Shown here: positions 8,601 through 17,281 of the stretch, piece by piece
Layout of the letters: each line of letters opens with the position of its first letter
Position numbering within the stretch: the first letter of the stretch is position 1
Notes under the pieces: model-generated
What the model was told of the DNA's origin: nothing
Seen by the model: the letters and a program-made list of their open reading frames with translations, nothing else
The model's database searches: none
Source: Streptomyces ortus
Lineage (GTDB): Bacteria > Actinomycetota > Actinomycetes > Streptomycetales > Streptomycetaceae
Length of the DNA stretch: 64,000 nt
Assembly: GCF_026341275.1 (NCBI RefSeq)
Contig: NZ_JAIFZO010000002.1
Location: 3,998,118-4,062,117 of the forward strand
Direction: 5' to 3'
Position numbers and translations under genes: made by a program

Positions 8601-10901
8601 TCACTCGAACGGCAGTGGCCGCGCGTGCACGACGTCCAGCCTGGACACGGCCCGCGTCAGCACGACGTACAACCGCCGCAACCCCCGCCCCGCATCCCCC
8701 TCCGCCACCTCCGCCCCTCCCCCGCTCCCTCCCCCGTGGCCCTCCGCGATCGCGGCCGGCTCCACGGCCACGACGTGGTCGTATTCGAGCCCTTTCGCGA
8801 CACGGGCCCCCAACACCACTACTCGGGCGCCCAGTTGGTCAACGTCGGCCGCCTCGATCCCGGCGGCGGCCAGCGCCTCCCGAACCCGTACGACGTCGGC
8901 GTCGACGGTGACCACCCCGATGGACCCCTCGAACGTGAGCGCGCGGCGGACGCACCCGGCCGTCTCCCGCAGTACGTCCGAGGGGTCCGTCGGGCGGATC
9001 CGCAGCTCGCCGTCCTTGCGCAGGGACCGGCCCGGAGGCACTCCTACGTCGAGCCGGGCCAGCACGCGGTTCGCCAGTTCGACGACCGCCTCGGGCACCC
9101 GGAACCCGGTGGTCAACGGCACCACGGACGCCTCGGGCTTACCCAGGTGCGCGAGCAGTTCGCCCCACTCCCGCGCGGCCCACGGCGTGGTCCCCTGGGC
9201 GAGGTCGCCGAGGACCGTGACCGACCCGAAGGCGGCTCTCCGGCCGATCGCCCGGCACTCCATCGGCGACAGGTCCTGGGCTTCGTCGATGACCACGTGG
9301 CTGTAGCCGTCGGGGTGTTCGACCAGGCCCGCGACCTCGTCGAGCAGGACCAGATCGGCCGTGGACCAGCGGGCGGACTTCCACGACCGGGGCGACCGCC
9401 GTGACTGGGGCGACCGGGGCGACCGGGCCCACAGGATCGCCTTCTGCTCCTCCGCGTCCAGCACCCCGTCCGCCGCGGCGGCCAGTGCGTCCGGATCGCC
9501 GAGCAGTTCCGCGACGACCTCCTCCGGCCGCACTTTGGGCCACACCGCGTCGACGTACGCGCCGATGGGCCGCGCCCGCGAGATCTTCTGCAGCCAGGCA
9601 CTGGACTGGACCCCGGCCCGCCGTTCAGCCTGCGCCTGTACGTGGCGGACGATCCGGGTCCGTACGCGCTCACGTCCGACGGCGTACGGCGGCTCCTCGG
9701 TCCGGACGCCCGCGACGATCCGTGCGAGTGCGCCGGCGGACACCCGCCAGTGGTACGAACCGTCGGGCACGGCGAGGCCACCAAGGCCCTCGGCCCCCGC
9801 CGGGTCCACCCGGGCGTACAGGGCGCGCCGCAGTACCCGCGCCATGCGGGCGTCGTGCTTGACGACGGCGGTGTCCTCGTCGTCCTCGGCCCGGACCGGG
9901 TGCCGGCCGATCTCGTCCCCGACCGTCGACTGCCGCACACCGGTCTCACCGAGCGCGGGCAGCACCTCCGAGATGTAGGAGAGGAAGGTGGGGTTCGGCC
10001 CGAGGATCAGCAGTCCGCCGCGCCGGATGCGCTGCGGATGGGTGTAGAGCAGGTACGCGGCGCGGTGCAGCCCGACGGCCGTCTTACCGGTGCCGGGGGC
10101 GCCCTGCACACAGACGGAGACGGCGAGACCGGCCCGTACGAGGTCGTCCTGGTCCGGCTGGATGGTCGCGGCGATGTCGCGCATCGGGCCGACGCGGGGG
10201 CGCTCGATCTCGCCGGCGAGGATGCGGCTCTCCTGGCCGGAGGCTTCCGGGCGCGCATCGTCCAGGTACTCGCCGTCAAGTCCCGCCAGATACTCGCCCT
10301 CAAGTCCCGCCGCATGCTTGCTCTCGGGCTCAAGTCCCGCCAGACACTCGTCCTCAAGTCCCGTGAGGTCGGACGAGTCCCCCCGGCTGCCCGGCGCCCA
10401 GCCGAACCGCCGCCGTACGTCCACACCCTGGGGACGGCGGGCGCTCGCCTGGTAGAAGGCGCGGGAGACGGGGGCGCGCCAGTCGACGACGAGGGGCGTG
10501 GCCGCGGGATGCTCGCTGATCCGGCGCCGGCCGATGTGATAGCTCTGCCCGGCGTGGTCACCGCCCGCCGGGTCCGTACGGAAGTCCAGCCGGCCGAAGA
10601 ACAGCGGCCCCGCGGGCAGTTCCCGCATCTCCTTCGCGCGGCTGCGGAGCGCGTACCCGAGCACTTCGGCATCGGCGCCGGACGCGGATACGTCCTCTCC
10701 GGTGACGACGTGTTCCTGGGCGCCGTCGACCATCGCGGCCAGGGCGGTCCGGCAGAGGTCGTGGTGTCCGCGCTCACGGCGGAGGGCGGCGGCAAGGCTG
10801 CGATCGGGACCGGGACCGGGACCGGGATGGAGTCCAGGACCGGCATCGGCATCGGCATCGGCATCGGCATCGGGACCTGCATCGGCATCGACTGACGTCA
10901 T
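8601..10901 (-). CDS. HelD-type UvrD-like superfamily 1 ATPase
   Basis: This 766-residue protein resembles HelD, which removes or recycles stalled RNA polymerase; relatives (HelR) give rifamycin tolerance in Streptomyces. An N-terminal Asp/Ala repeat (DADADADADA) is followed by a coil, Walker A GAPGTGKT at 267-274, the Walker B-like VIDEAQDLSP, and later SF1 motifs (LYVVLTRA near the end). Residues about 181-213 hold a low-complexity insertion with repeated AGL-x-GEYL units that separates the N-terminal arm from the ATPase core. It lies 41 bases after a TetR gene on the same strand. No rifamycin-associated element is seen upstream. Confidence 0.85.
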   Translation of the reverse strand: MTSVDADAGPDADADADADAGPGLHPGPGPGPDRSLAAALRRERGHHDLCRTALAAMVDGAQEHVVTGEDVSASGADAEVLGYALRSRAKEMRELPAGPLFFGRLDFRTDPAGGDHAGQSYHIGRRRISEHPAATPLVVDWRAPVSRAFYQASARRPQGVDVRRRFGWAPGSRGDSSDLTGLEDECLAGLEPESKHAAGLEGEYLAGLDGEYLDDARPEASGQESRILAGEIERPRVGPMRDIAATIQPDQDDLVRAGLAVSVCVQGAPGTGKTAVGLHRAAYLLYTHPQRIRRGGLLILGPNPTFLSYISEVLPALGETGVRQSTVGDEIGRHPVRAEDDEDTAVVKHDARMARVLRRALYARVDPAGAEGLGGLAVPDGSYHWRVSAGALARIVAGVRTEEPPYAVGRERVRTRIVRHVQAQAERRAGVQSSAWLQKISRARPIGAYVDAVWPKVRPEEVVAELLGDPDALAAAADGVLDAEEQKAILWARSPRSPQSRRSPRSWKSARWSTADLVLLDEVAGLVEHPDGYSHVVIDEAQDLSPMECRAIGRRAAFGSVTVLGDLAQGTTPWAAREWGELLAHLGKPEASVVPLTTGFRVPEAVVELANRVLARLDVGVPPGRSLRKDGELRIRPTDPSDVLRETAGCVRRALTFEGSIGVVTVDADVVRVREALAAAGIEAADVDQLGARVVVLGARVAKGLEYDHVVAVEPAAIAEGHGGGSGGGAEVAEGDAGRGLRRLYVVLTRAVSRLDVVHARPLPFE

Positions 10902-10925
10902 TCGGGCAAGGGTACCGGAATGACG

Positions 10926-10938
10926 TAACCGAGTTACA
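10926..10938. promoter_or_regulatory. short palindrome between TetR and HelD genes
   Basis: GTAAC and GTTAC flank CGA in the 41-base gap, just upstream of helD-like ATG 10901. It could be an operator for the neighbouring TetR protein or part of the HelD promoter. The arms are short, so this is tentative. Confidence 0.35.
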
Positions 10939-10942
10939 TTAT

Positions 10943-11635
10943 TTACTCCATCTCGTAAGCGGGCAGACCCGCCGACAGCCTCGCGAAAGCGCCCTCGGCC
11001 GCCACGACGGCGTCCTGCCGCACCTTCGCGATGTCCGCACCCCCGGCGATCCGCCGCCAGTTGTCCATCGCGAGAATCCGCTGGACGGCGATGATCTGCC
11101 CGGCGGCGAGCCGCGCCTCCAGGTCGCCGCCGAGCGCGGCGGCCAGCGCGTCCTCGGAACGCTCCAGGTACTCGTACAGCCGGGCCACGAGCGACGGAGT
11201 CCCGTACAGCAGCCGGTGGAAGGCGAGGACCTGGGGATCGGCGTTGACCCCGGTCACCGGGTCGCTCCGTTCGATCCCGGCCAGGAAGTGCAGCCGCAGG
11301 GCGTCCGTCGCGGACTGCCCCGGCCCCCGTTCGCCGACCACTCGCGCAGCCTCGGCCTGATGATCGGCGAACCGATGCAGGACGAGGTCCTCCTTGGAGG
11401 AGAAGTACCGGAAGAGGGTCGGCTTGGAGATCTCGGCCGCGGCGGCGACCTCCGCGACGGAGACGCGCTCGAACCCCTTCTCCAGGAAGAGCGCGATGGC
11501 GATGTCGGAGACGTCCTGGTACATCCGCAGCTTCTTGCGCTCACGCAGTCCCATGGCGCGCGCGGCACCCACCGTGCCTCTCACACCGGACGCACCGCTC
11601 GCATCAGCCGCGCCCCACGCACCCGTCTCGCCCAT
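10943..11635 (-). CDS. TetR-family transcriptional regulator
   Basis: This is a 230-residue regulator with an N-terminal TetR HTH (VAEVAAAAEISKPTLFRYFSSKEDL, about residues 59-83 of the longest frame) and a helical ligand-binding C-terminus. The first ~27 residues are Gly/Ala-rich. An internal ATG at 11554 (MGLRERKKLRM) may be the true start, since TetR proteins usually begin close to such a basic segment. It lies just upstream of the HelD-type gene on the same strand and may regulate it. Confidence 0.85.
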   Translation of the reverse strand: MGETGAWGAADASGASGVRGTVGAARAMGLRERKKLRMYQDVSDIAIALFLEKGFERVSVAEVAAAAEISKPTLFRYFSSKEDLVLHRFADHQAEAARVVGERGPGQSATDALRLHFLAGIERSDPVTGVNADPQVLAFHRLLYGTPSLVARLYEYLERSEDALAAALGGDLEARLAAGQIIAVQRILAMDNWRRIAGGADIAKVRQDAVVAAEGAFARLSAGLPAYEME

Positions 11636-11820
11636 GCCCCGAGACTACGCAGTTTCCGGACTCCCGCCCTCCCCTTGGCGTCAACCAAACTCCGAACGGA
11701 ACCCGGCATCCGAGCCCGTGCTCCCTACTTGTCCACCGGGAGGGTAAGGGAGAGAGGTGTACGGCTCTTAGAGGGCGCGGTGACGATGGAGCTGCGGACT
11801 CGTAAGGCCGACAGCCTCGG

Positions 11821-12705
11821 TCAGGGTGCCGTCCCTCGACGCCAACTCGGTGTCGCCGCCAAACTCCAGAGATCGTCGAGATGCTTGTTCCATGTGTCGA
11901 CGACGATCCATGAGTCCTCGCTGCTGCTACGGGCCCACACGTTGAGTTCCGTGTTGTACCCCTTGGGATCGTAGAACCCGGGGTCGGTGCTCCGCTGCAC
12001 TGTTCGGGCGACCACGTCGTAGAGGCCGTGCAGCACCTGTTCCCGGTTGAAGATACAGATCTTGTCTCTTGGTATACCGGGGTAGAAACGGTACTCGCAT
12101 TCCGCGGTCACCCGGCCCGCGACGGCGAGCCGCTCCGCGATCGCCGTCAGCCTCTGCTCGTACTGCTCGCACTTCGACTCCAACCCCCGACGGAAAACCG
12201 GATCGTCCACAGGCGCACCGTTCGGGCCCACGCGTGACGGGACGGTCATCGGCTGTCCGAAGTCCGGGATCAGAATGCGCACGGAGACGTGCCTCGTCGG
12301 CCCGGGATCGTCCAACAGACCTTCCAGTCGGTGATACAGCTCGTTATAGAGGGTCTCGCCCGTATAACCGAGAAACCGGATCTCCACCTCGCGGGCCCGG
12401 AACGCCTCGCTCACGAAGCTGCCCAGGTCCCGAGACTGGACGCGGACTTGTGGAGGCAACCTGAGCGACGCGGCCAACTCCCTCACCGAGTCGTACAGGA
12501 CGTAGCCGACCAGGCTGAGCAGAGCGCCGCCGAGGGCCGCCTTGCCCTCCAGCGCCTCACCGACCGGCTTGACGAACTGCGCCGTCAACCCGATGGCAAA
12601 GATCCCTAGGAGCAGTGTGCGCGTCACGAGAGGTTCGAATCTCGCGTGGTACCGCTTCAGGCGGTCACCACCTCGCGCCGCAGGACCGCCCCGTACACCG
12701 GACAT
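11821..12705 (-). CDS. membrane-anchored protein with GntR-type sensor-like domain
   Basis: This protein of about 294 residues is of no named family I can place. ATG 12705 is preferred (GAAGGG six bases upstream), but TTG 12753 overlapping the kinase stop is possible. The N-terminus is basic, then come two membrane segments (LLLGIFAIGLTAQFV and LGGALLSLVGYVLY). The soluble part (about 85-290) contains VSVRILIPDFG, RAEC-like strands, PRDKICIFNREQVLHGLYDVV and a C-terminal Trp-rich stretch (DTWNKHLDDLW). The same ordered landmarks occur in the effector parts of the two GntR regulators at 15948 and 17276. Its place as last gene of the cassette suggests it senses or responds to the same signal at the membrane (inference). 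Confidence 0.6.
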   Translation of the reverse strand: MSGVRGGPAARGGDRLKRYHARFEPLVTRTLLLGIFAIGLTAQFVKPVGEALEGKAALGGALLSLVGYVLYDSVRELAASLRLPPQVRVQSRDLGSFVSEAFRAREVEIRFLGYTGETLYNELYHRLEGLLDDPGPTRHVSVRILIPDFGQPMTVPSRVGPNGAPVDDPVFRRGLESKCEQYEQRLTAIAERLAVAGRVTAECEYRFYPGIPRDKICIFNREQVLHGLYDVVARTVQRSTDPGFYDPKGYNTELNVWARSSSEDSWIVVDTWNKHLDDLWSLAATPSWRRGTAP

Positions 12706-12749
12706 GGCCAGCCCTTCTCTTCTGAGGCCGGCCAGTCCGATGCACTGGT

Positions 12750-14996
12750 TCAAGGACCGGCGGACAACCCCACCTGTCTGGTGATGCCATGGTCCCCATT
12801 CGGCAGCGCACGGACAAGGTAGGGGTTCGACAGTTCATGCGGGGGCAGTCCGAGCGAGCCCTTCGCGGCCCGCAACGTCATCCCGTACGAGTTCACCGCA
12901 CGGCTGACATTGGGGGCGTCGAGGCTGGCACCCGTGACCATGCGGTCGAGATCCACGTAGGCGGAGCGGATGTTCTCGATCCAGCGGTAGAGATGCCAAT
13001 CCCGCTTCCAGTCCTTCGTGTGGGTGGCGGGGAGCGCGCTGCTCCAGCGCAGAAACATTCGGTCGCGGATCTCGGGCCGGTTCGGTGTGAGATGCATGTG
13101 CCGGACCATGTCGTACAGAGGGTCACCGACCAGCGCCATTTCCCAGTCAATGATGGTCAGCGCATACGCGTCGTCCCGGCGCACGAGATTCCAGGGGTTC
13201 AGGTCGCCGTGCAGCAGAGATGGCGAACGAGGTGTGACCTGGTGCCGGGACAAGATCTGCCCCAACCGGTTCGCGTCCGGCAGCCCCAGTACCCTCGCCA
13301 GTTGCTGGGACTCCTTGGGCAAGCTGTGTACAAGAGCGACGAGTTGGTCGCGGAGCCACTCGTAGAAGTACCCCTCCTGGGCCAACTCCGTGGCCGCCGG
13401 ATCCACCGACGGCAGGTCAACCCTGGTGAGCGCGCAGATCTGGTCGACGAGACCGTCCGCCTCGTGAGGCAGGAGACCGTTCACCGGGTGGCTGGGCGGC
13501 TGGCTGCCGTCACCCGCACCCTCATAGGTATGGATGGCGAAAGGATCCCTGGTATGGCTTTCGCCCAAAGCAAGGACCCTTGGCGCCGTCACGGCGATCC
13601 CGGATCGTTCGATGGCCCCGAGGACGACGTGCTCGCTCAGGTATCCGCGTTCACGGCGACAGACCGACGCCACCTTGCGTCGCACCATGACCGGGAAATC
13701 GACGCCCGGCACCCGCACCACCGAGTTGAGATGAACCGTCCCCTTGAACACACGATCCGCCGGTGCCGCGCCTTCGGCGATCAGGGCGTCGAGTACGGAC
13801 GAACGGGGAAAGTCGGGGCGCTCGGGGACTCGTTCGTCCGGCGTCCAGCTGTGGACCGTGTTCGTGCTGTGGCCGCCCGGACGACGATCGTGTCGGGATG
13901 CCTGCCATCGGACGAGAACTCGTTCGACCTCCGCCTCGTCCGGCACGCGACGGAGCCTGAGCGGTCCGGCCGCGGCTCGGAGAGCCCCGGTGACCGACGC
14001 GGTGGCCTGGTCCAGACGGTTCTGGTCGAGCGAGTACTCCAGCGATCTCGCTGCCCGCATCACATCCGGATAGACGGATTGCGCGCGTTCGAAAGCCACG
14101 TAGTGGCGGAGGTCTTTGGAGAGGCCGTTCGCGGCCATGGGCCGGGCGGCCTGCATGGCCACCGCCCAGGATTCGACGACCTCGTCCCACTGGAAATCCG
14201 GATACCGCATACGGACCAGATGCGTAGCCAGGTCGTGCAGGGGGTCACCGTAGGTCGCGAGTTCCCAGTCCACACAGATCAGTGGCGGATCACCCAGATA
14301 CGTGACGATCACGTTGTCCCGGTGGAGGTCCGCGTGGCACAGGCTGGAAGGACGACGGACCATGGCGGGGGTGCGCTCCGCCAGGCGAACCAGGGCGTCC
14401 TCAGGGATGCCAAGTGCGGCGAACAGGCCTCCGAAGGCAGACCAATTGGGCTGCCGGATCTGCCGGTCGGCAAGATGCGCCAGCTTGCGCAGAAAAGCCT
14501 GACCGTCCTTGTCATTGGCTGGCCAGCCAGCGGGCAGTGAAGGTAGTGCTTCCCTGCGTACCTGGGACATCTGCGCCAGCAGCTCAGCCAAAGCACCGAT
14601 CAGCATGCTGTCGACCGGCTTGCCGTTCGGACACACTGTGGAGAGCGGGACACCTTCCACATAGCTGTGGACGGCCGAACCGGGCCGCTGGGCCAGACAC
14701 TGCGGTACGTGCGGCAAAACGCCACCGATGGCGGCAAGGATCTCCGACTCCCGCTCCCAGGTCCTGATGACCACCGGAACGACTTCGGGCCGACGGATCC
14801 GGACGGTCACTTTCGTCCCCGGCTCACGCCTCACGCCCTGCGCCATCGCCTCAGTCAGGGGCAGCACATAATTTTGGTTGTGGTGGCCGCCACTCATCAC
14901 GCCGACTTGCTTCGCCTGTTCCACGAAATCGTCATAGTCGGCATCAGTGACATTTGGTTCACGCTGAGCACGCGTGGGAATCCGAGGTGTACCCAC
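12750..14996 (-). CDS. tandem aminoglycoside phosphotransferase (APH)-fold kinase
   Basis: This large protein of about 748 residues holds two complete APH/choline-kinase folds. The first has LCHADLHRDNVIVT with DWELATYGDPLHD; the second has LLHGDLNPWNLV with DWEMALVGDPLYD. So both halves keep the catalytic HxDxxxxN loop and the metal-binding Asp, and both may be active. The family phosphorylates small molecules such as antibiotics, sugars, choline or homoserine; nothing points to a particular substrate. GTG 14996 is chosen because AGGAG lies six bases upstream. It sits 214 bases after the HAD gene and runs directly into the membrane protein gene. A resistance role is possible but unproven. 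Confidence 0.75.
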   Translation of the reverse strand: MGTPRIPTRAQREPNVTDADYDDFVEQAKQVGVMSGGHHNQNYVLPLTEAMAQGVRREPGTKVTVRIRRPEVVPVVIRTWERESEILAAIGGVLPHVPQCLAQRPGSAVHSYVEGVPLSTVCPNGKPVDSMLIGALAELLAQMSQVRREALPSLPAGWPANDKDGQAFLRKLAHLADRQIRQPNWSAFGGLFAALGIPEDALVRLAERTPAMVRRPSSLCHADLHRDNVIVTYLGDPPLICVDWELATYGDPLHDLATHLVRMRYPDFQWDEVVESWAVAMQAARPMAANGLSKDLRHYVAFERAQSVYPDVMRAARSLEYSLDQNRLDQATASVTGALRAAAGPLRLRRVPDEAEVERVLVRWQASRHDRRPGGHSTNTVHSWTPDERVPERPDFPRSSVLDALIAEGAAPADRVFKGTVHLNSVVRVPGVDFPVMVRRKVASVCRRERGYLSEHVVLGAIERSGIAVTAPRVLALGESHTRDPFAIHTYEGAGDGSQPPSHPVNGLLPHEADGLVDQICALTRVDLPSVDPAATELAQEGYFYEWLRDQLVALVHSLPKESQQLARVLGLPDANRLGQILSRHQVTPRSPSLLHGDLNPWNLVRRDDAYALTIIDWEMALVGDPLYDMVRHMHLTPNRPEIRDRMFLRWSSALPATHTKDWKRDWHLYRWIENIRSAYVDLDRMVTGASLDAPNVSRAVNSYGMTLRAAKGSLGLPPHELSNPYLVRALPNGDHGITRQVGLSAGP

Positions 14997-15210
14997 GGGC
15001 AACTCCTGTAACTGTGGTTGCGCTGACCCTAAACGTCGTTGAATACGTCTGTCGCGCCGTGTTCGTCTCAATGAGGTAAACGTCGAACATGGCTCCGAGG
15101 ATGTGGGGCACCCCGCATCGGCCCCTCCCGGTCGGGCGAAGTCACTCCGCGAGCAGATTCCGAACAGAGCCGGACCAGGACGCCCTCTTCTTCCTGCTGA
15201 CGCTCCAGCT
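14997..15210. other. intergenic gap inside the cassette
   Basis: The 214 bases between the HAD stop and the kinase start hold no supported gene. They contain an ACGTCG/AACGTCG repeat and an A/T-richer stretch (about 15025-15085) that could carry a second promoter for the kinase. No clear operator of the AGTTGGT type is seen here. Confidence 0.35.
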
Positions 15211-15948
15211 TCAGGCCTGACCCCTCAAGGCCCGTAGCACCAGCTCCAGCGAACCCACCACGTGCTCGGCTCCGGCATCCCGCAGCAGTTTCTCTTTCTG
15301 ACTGTTACGCGCGTAGCCGAGGAACTGGACGCCCGCCCTTTCCGCGGCCCGGTGGTCCGAGGGTGCGTCACCGATCATGAGGGTGGACCGCGGGGCGGCA
15401 CCGAGGGCGTTCATGGCCCGGTTGAGGCAGTGCGGGTGCGGCTTGAGCTGCTCCAAGTCGTGCGTGCGTCCGTAGATGTTGGGCATGAAGCAGTCGGTCA
15501 GACCCCGGCCTTCCAGATAAGCGGCCGCTGTAAGGGGTGAGTTGTTGGTCGCCACCGCCAACCGCACGCCGATCGCACTCCAGGTCCGGACCAGCGGGTC
15601 GGCGAATTCAGTAGGCCAAGCGGAGGGCGCCGCTTTGAGTTCCTGCTGGGTGAGGCGGTCCTCCAGTTCGACCACGAGATCACTGTGTGGATGACGGCGG
15701 TTGACCGCGTACAGGACCGCCATCGGGTCGGGATGGACACGCTCCTTCTCTGTGAGGAGTTCACGCAGGCCCTGCTGCTCGAGCCATCTCACGAGGTCCT
15801 TGGCCACGTCCTCCGCCGAGTGCCCCGCGAAGAGCCGGCAGATCGGCCCGTCGAAGTCGAAAAGGACGAAACGGGCTTGCTCGATCAACGAGTAGAGGTT
15901 CTCTGTCTCTGCTGTCACCGGACCAGTCTGCTGCGTATCGGTAGTCAC
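15211..15948 (-). CDS. HAD-superfamily phosphatase
   Basis: This is a hydrolase of about 245 residues. Motif I is FVLFDFDGPICRL, motif II AVATNNSPLT, motif III Lys in LKPHPHCL and motif IV MIGDAPSDHRAA. The helical cap between motifs I and II is typical of phosphoglycolate phosphatase-like enzymes. GTG 15948 overlaps the TAG stop of the GntR gene (TAGTG), implying translational coupling. Paired with a double kinase downstream, it may remove the phosphate the kinase adds or process a related phosphoester (inference). Confidence 0.8.
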   Translation of the reverse strand: MTTDTQQTGPVTAETENLYSLIEQARFVLFDFDGPICRLFAGHSAEDVAKDLVRWLEQQGLRELLTEKERVHPDPMAVLYAVNRRHPHSDLVVELEDRLTQQELKAAPSAWPTEFADPLVRTWSAIGVRLAVATNNSPLTAAAYLEGRGLTDCFMPNIYGRTHDLEQLKPHPHCLNRAMNALGAAPRSTLMIGDAPSDHRAAERAGVQFLGYARNSQKEKLLRDAGAEHVVGSLELVLRALRGQA

Positions 15949-16820
15949 TAGGAGAGTGTCAGGTCCGTGGTGATGGTTTCCCAGAGCCCGTCGAACCACT
16001 TCTGGGACTCCTCCACGAACGCGGCGTCGCGCTGGCCCGACCTTGTCAGGAAGGAGAAGAGGAGGGATTCGGAGCCGAGGGCGTCGTACATCTCCAGGGT
16101 CTGGCTCTCGTACGGCTCCTCCCGCCGGGTCAGGACGTAGTAACCGATCAGCGCCTCCTGGCCGTTGAGGAGGTAGAGCTTCACGGGCGGGGTGAACGGC
16201 AGCGCGCGGAACGTGACCTTCACGTCGATGCCGTGCGAGGAGCGCAGGGAGCGGAGGTTGTGCCGCAGGACGTGCCCCTGGGCGTTGCGCATGTCCAGCC
16301 AGCGCTGGTGGACCGGGTCGTCGTCGGCGTCGCTGTCGACGGAGACGGGGAAGGCGAGGGTGATCTCCCGGGACGGCACCAGGATGCGGACGTCGAGCGA
16401 CTCGGGGCGCAGGCTGCCCTCGTGGATCCGGCGGACCGGATCGCCGATGGCCAGCATCAGCGTCTCCGCCGTGTGGCAGACGACGTCGATCCGTACGTGC
16501 TGCGCGGCGAACGCCTCCACCAGCCGCGGCGCGAGGGCGACCATCGTCGGCTGGGGTTCGTCCCGCGGGTGGGTGACCTCGGCGATCCGGGGCGGGCTGC
16601 CCTTGCTGACGTTGCTGAGCAGGCCGTCGTCCTGGAGCGCGCGCAGGGCCTGGCGGACCGTGCCGCGCTCCACGCCGAACTCCTCGGCCAGCTCGGCCTG
16701 GGTGGGCAGGCGGTCGCCGGCGCGCAGGTCGCCCGCGCGGATGCGGTCCCGCAGGATGTCGGCGATCTCCTGCGGCGAGAGCCTTCTGCTGCCGTTCACT
16801 GCCACGTTCTCCTGGGTCAC
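15948..16820 (-). CDS. GntR-family regulator with PLD-like sensor domain (copy 1)
   Basis: This is a regulator of about 290 residues. The N-terminal winged HTH (LRAGDRLPTQAELAEEFGVE) is GntR type. The C-terminal 200 residues lack the UTRA pattern and contain LDVRILVPSREITLAFP, DVKVTFRALPFTPPVKLYLL and a Trp-rich end (EESQKWFDGLWETI). It is a clear paralogue of the 17276-18181 protein. GTG 16820 is chosen because it lies six bases after a TAGCGT -10-like box conserved with the paralogue, consistent with a leaderless mRNA. It heads the HAD/kinase/membrane protein operon and is divergent from a small membrane protein gene. Confidence 0.8.
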   Translation of the reverse strand: MTQENVAVNGSRRLSPQEIADILRDRIRAGDLRAGDRLPTQAELAEEFGVERGTVRQALRALQDDGLLSNVSKGSPPRIAEVTHPRDEPQPTMVALAPRLVEAFAAQHVRIDVVCHTAETLMLAIGDPVRRIHEGSLRPESLDVRILVPSREITLAFPVSVDSDADDDPVHQRWLDMRNAQGHVLRHNLRSLRSSHGIDVKVTFRALPFTPPVKLYLLNGQEALIGYYVLTRREEPYESQTLEMYDALGSESLLFSFLTRSGQRDAAFVEESQKWFDGLWETITTDLTLS

Positions 16821-16826
16821 GACCAA

Positions 16827-16832
16827 ACGCTA
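16827..16832 (-). promoter_or_regulatory. -10-like box for leaderless GntR copy 1
   Basis: On the minus strand TAGCGT lies six bases before GTG 16820, inside AAGTTGTAGCGTTTGGTC. Nearly the same stretch precedes GntR copy 2 with TAGTGT. Equal spacing to the GTG in both copies argues for transcription starting at the start codon. Confidence 0.5.
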
Positions 16833-16906
16833 CAACTTTGCCCCATCTAAGGGGAGTTGTTTGAAACTTGTTTTGAGATAGGCACCAACTGGGGATAAGT
16901 TAAGCA

Positions 16907-16971
16907 CAGTTGGTTGCCAACTTGGCGAAGATGGCGGAAGTTCTCCCTCCTCTCGCACATAGTTGGCAACT
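16907..16971. promoter_or_regulatory. candidate GntR operators, copy 1
   Basis: Two related sites lie in the divergent region. CAGTTGGTTGCCAACTT (16907-16923) is an imperfect palindrome, and AGTTGGCAACT (16961-16971) is a shorter perfect one. Both match the perfect 17-base site found before the paralogous pair at 18268-18284. A further half-site CACCAACT lies near 16883. Confidence 0.6.
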
Positions 16972-17092
16972 GGGAAGGTTCTCCACCTCACCGCAGCGCC
17001 ATCGCACTCCTCCCGCTCGACCGCTCAACGGCTCAACTGCTCGCCCGCACGGCCGCCCGCCCGCCCGCGCAAGACCCGAAGGAGGATCCACC

Positions 17093-17281
17093 ATGCCCGC
17101 CCTAGCCCTTTTCTCCGCCCTCCTCGTCGTCGGATTCGAGCAGTTCGTCGAATGGCAGTACGGCCCCAGCGGCGCCGTCGGCCTGCTACTGCTCACGGTG
17201 GGTCTCAAGATGAAGAGCCCCACCTGCAGCTCGATCGGGGCCGTCGTCCTGGCGCTGATGTTCGCGGGCCCGGCCCTATGA
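17093..17281 (+). CDS. small two-segment membrane protein (copy 1)
   Basis: This 62-residue hydrophobic protein begins MPALALFSALLVVGFEQFVEW and has two or three membrane segments. GAAGGAGG lies eight bases before ATG 17093. It is a paralogue of the 61-residue protein at 18393: same length, same Glu-Gln pair after the first segment, and a conserved GxxGxxxLxLxVGxKxKxS middle. It is divergent from GntR copy 1, and its stop overlaps the stop of GntR copy 2 (CTATGA). The function is unknown; regulation by the adjacent GntR is likely. Confidence 0.75.
   Translation: MPALALFSALLVVGFEQFVEWQYGPSGAVGLLLLTVGLKMKSPTCSSIGAVVLALMFAGPAL

Noticed and set aside
10902..10942. Rifamycin-associated element before the HelD-type gene
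   Set aside because: The known inverted-repeat element is not present in the 41-base gap; only a short GTAAC..GTTAC palindrome is seen.
11779..11974. Plus-strand frame starting GTGACGATGGAG
   Set aside because: It runs antisense into the membrane protein gene, has no recognisable domain, and the encoded sequence looks random after the first dozen residues.
12750..14996. Calling the tandem kinase an aminoglycoside-resistance gene
   Set aside because: The APH fold is shared by many metabolic kinases and nothing in the sequence indicates an antibiotic substrate.
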